A stretch of DNA of 64,000 nt from Bacilli bacterium. Lineage in GTDB: Bacteria > Bacillota_I > Bacilli_A > RF39 > UBA660. The notes below the pieces were generated by a model. The model was not told the origin of the DNA. It saw nothing but the letters and a program-made list of their open reading frames with translations, and did not search any database. The stretch lies in NCBI GenBank assembly GCA_028691955.1, contig JAQUYH010000001.1, positions 30,386-94,385 on the forward strand, read 5' to 3'. The translations under genes were made by a program, and so were the position numbers. Positions 62,780-64,000 of this stretch are shown here, piece after piece. Each line of letters opens with the position of its first letter. Positions within the stretch are counted from its first letter, which is position 1.

Positions 62780-64000
62780 ATGAAAAGCAAACTAAATAAT
62801 AAATTAATACAAGAAATATCATCTATTAAAGATGAACCAAAGTGGATGCTTGATTTTAGAAAAAAGTCTTTAAAGACTTTTCTAACTAAATCAAATCCAC
62901 AATTTGGTCCTGAAATAAAAATAGATTTTAATAATATAACATACTATAAAAAGGAATCGGATTTTATAGCTAATGATTGGGAAAATGTTAGATGTGATAT
63001 TAGAAAAACTTTTAATGATATCGGCTTGCCTGATGCTGAAAAAAGATATTTAGCCGGCACTCACGCTCAGTATGAAAGTGAAACGATATATCACAATATG
63101 ATAAAAGAACTAGATGATAAAGGCATAATATTCTGCGATACCGATACAGCTTTAAAACAATACCCTGATATATTTAAAAAATATTTCAATACACTAGTAA
63201 AATATGATGAAAATAAATATACAGCTTTAAATGGAGCAGTATGGAGTGGCGGAACTTTTATATATATGCCTCCCAACACACAACTAGATAGACCACTACA
63301 AAGTTATTTTAGAATTAATAGCAAAAACATGGGCCAGTTTGAAAGAACACTAATTATAGTTGATGAAAATTCATCTCTTCATTATATGGAAGGATGTACC
63401 GCACCAACATATAATGAAGATGCTCTTCACGCAGCAGTAGTAGAAATATTCGTTATGAAAAATGCTAAATGTAGATACACAACAATTCAAAATTGGTCAA
63501 GTGACGTATATAATCTGGTCACAAAAAGAGCAATAGTTGAAGAAAATGGATTAATGGAATGGATTGATGGAAATATTGGCTCTAAAGTCAATATGAAGTA
63601 CCCTACATGTATATTAAAGGGTGATTACTCACAGGGAAATTGTGTTTCAATAGCTGTAGCTAGTAAAGACCAAACCCAAGATGCTGGGGCTAAAATGATT
63701 CATTTAGGTAAACATACAAAGAGCAATATAATAAGTAAATCTGTTGCTGCTAATGGAGGTAATTCTTCCTATAGGGGAACAGTAAATATTACAAAAAACG
63801 CAAAAAATTCTAAAAGCAAAATAAAATGTGATACAATTATAGTAGATGAATATTCCAAAAGTGATACAATTCCAAAAAACATAGTAAGCAATTCTTCATC
63901 AAACATAAATCATGAAGCAACAGTATCTAAAATAAGTAAAGAAAAACTATTCTATCTTATGAGTAGAGGTTTAACAGAAGAAAAAGCTAAAGAGCTACTT
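62780..64000 (+). CDS. sufB: Fe-S cluster assembly scaffold SufB, 3' end cut by window
   Basis: Core scaffold of the SufBCD Fe-S cluster assembly complex; 407 codons are visible and the frame is open at the window end. Family blocks: EPKWMLDFRKKSLKTF, NGAVWSGGTFIYMPPN, HYMEGCTAPTYNEDALHAAVV, IQNWSSDVYNLVTKRA, and SSYRGTVNI with the later KCDTIIVDE where a conserved Cys sits, then INHEATVSKISKEKLFYLMSRGL near the end. ATG 62780 follows GGTGAC. The -10 TATAAT upstream has no good -35. sufU lies 38 kb away, so the suf genes are split in this genome. Confidence 0.95.
   Translation, partial: MKSKLNNKLIQEISSIKDEPKWMLDFRKKSLKTFLTKSNPQFGPEIKIDFNNITYYKKESDFIANDWENVRCDIRKTFNDIGLPDAEKRYLAGTHAQYESETIYHNMIKELDDKGIIFCDTDTALKQYPDIFKKYFNTLVKYDENKYTALNGAVWSGGTFIYMPPNTQLDRPLQSYFRINSKNMGQFERTLIIVDENSSLHYMEGCTAPTYNEDALHAAVVEIFVMKNAKCRYTTIQNWSSDVYNLVTKRAIVEENGLMEWIDGNIGSKVNMKYPTCILKGDYSQGNCVSIAVASKDQTQDAGAKMIHLGKHTKSNIISKSVAANGGNSSYRGTVNITKNAKNSKSKIKCDTIIVDEYSKSDTIPKNIVSNSSSNINHEATVSKISKEKLFYLMSRGLTEEKAKELL

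Overview
The window is a strongly A+T-rich, densely packed bacterial chromosome segment. UGA is used as an ordinary stop codon (for example at the ends of the PrkC-like kinase and of PBP2B), and promoters are of the TTGACA-N17-TATAAT type. The gene content points to a low-GC Bacillota of the Bacilli/Mollicutes neighbourhood (for example an uncultured Erysipelotrichia- or RF39-like gut lineage): MraZ-RsmH-FtsL-PBP2B, GpsB followed by RNase P RNA, RecU with PBP1, Stp/PrkC with PASTA domains, YlbM/TmcAL, SufU/SufB, MutL of the endonuclease type, and a short zinc-tailed ProRS. The organism makes a peptidoglycan wall, so it is not a wall-less Mollicute. The species assignment is an inference.

Layout. 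1-2.7 kb: end of an M23 wall hydrolase, then an ApbE / NusG-II / Gx-transporter trio resembling the FmnB-EetA-EetB part of extracellular electron transfer loci. 2.8-7.0 kb: dcw cluster (mraZ, rsmH, ftsL, PBP2B) behind a four-repeat MraZ-type operator. 7.1-13.8 kb: tRNA-His and a patch of small accessory genes (peptidase E-like, GNAT, a broken HAD hydrolase, a Cys-rich protein, deaminase, HD hydrolase, DUF4256 with a WYL regulator, ITPase-like). 13.8-22.2 kb: fused ABC transporter, FMN reductase, polA, ackA, a DHH phosphoesterase. 22.2-25.7 kb: 6S RNA, tcdA, tmcAL (reverse), sufU. 25.7-32 kb: rlmN, stp, prkC, rsgA, rpe, murC. 32-36.6 kb: a glycosyltransferase-GtrA fusion, murG, murB, ftsQ/divIB and a coiled-coil membrane protein. 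36.6-49 kb: a CofE-like protein (reverse), uvrC, mutL, proS, radC, ligA, lspA, rluD, rhomboid. 49-52.5 kb: PBP1 and recU (reverse). 52.6-57.3 kb: gpsB, rnpB, a RodZ-like protein, pgsA, a 513-residue putative secreted cysteine protease, and a tryptophan T-box with trpS. 57.3-64 kb: an unknown gene, a Nudix-peptide deformylase fusion, tRNA-Gly (reverse), a frameshifted lon, an unknown gene, and the start of sufB, cut by the window end.

The main theme is envelope growth and its control: precursor synthesis (MurB, MurC, MurG), polymerisation (PBP1, PBP2B), division (FtsL, FtsQ/DivIB, GpsB), and the PrkC/Stp switch that senses wall fragments. DNA repair (UvrC, MutL, RadC, LigA, PolA, RecU) and translation/RNA genes fill the rest. 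The points most worth a second look are: lon interrupted exactly at an A8 run; a protein with a helical LXG/WXG-like head and a C39-like Cys-His-Asn protease tail; the Nudix-deformylase fusion with altered motifs in both halves; the MraZ repeat array; the electron-transfer-like trio; and a CofE-like protein in a lineage not known to make F420.
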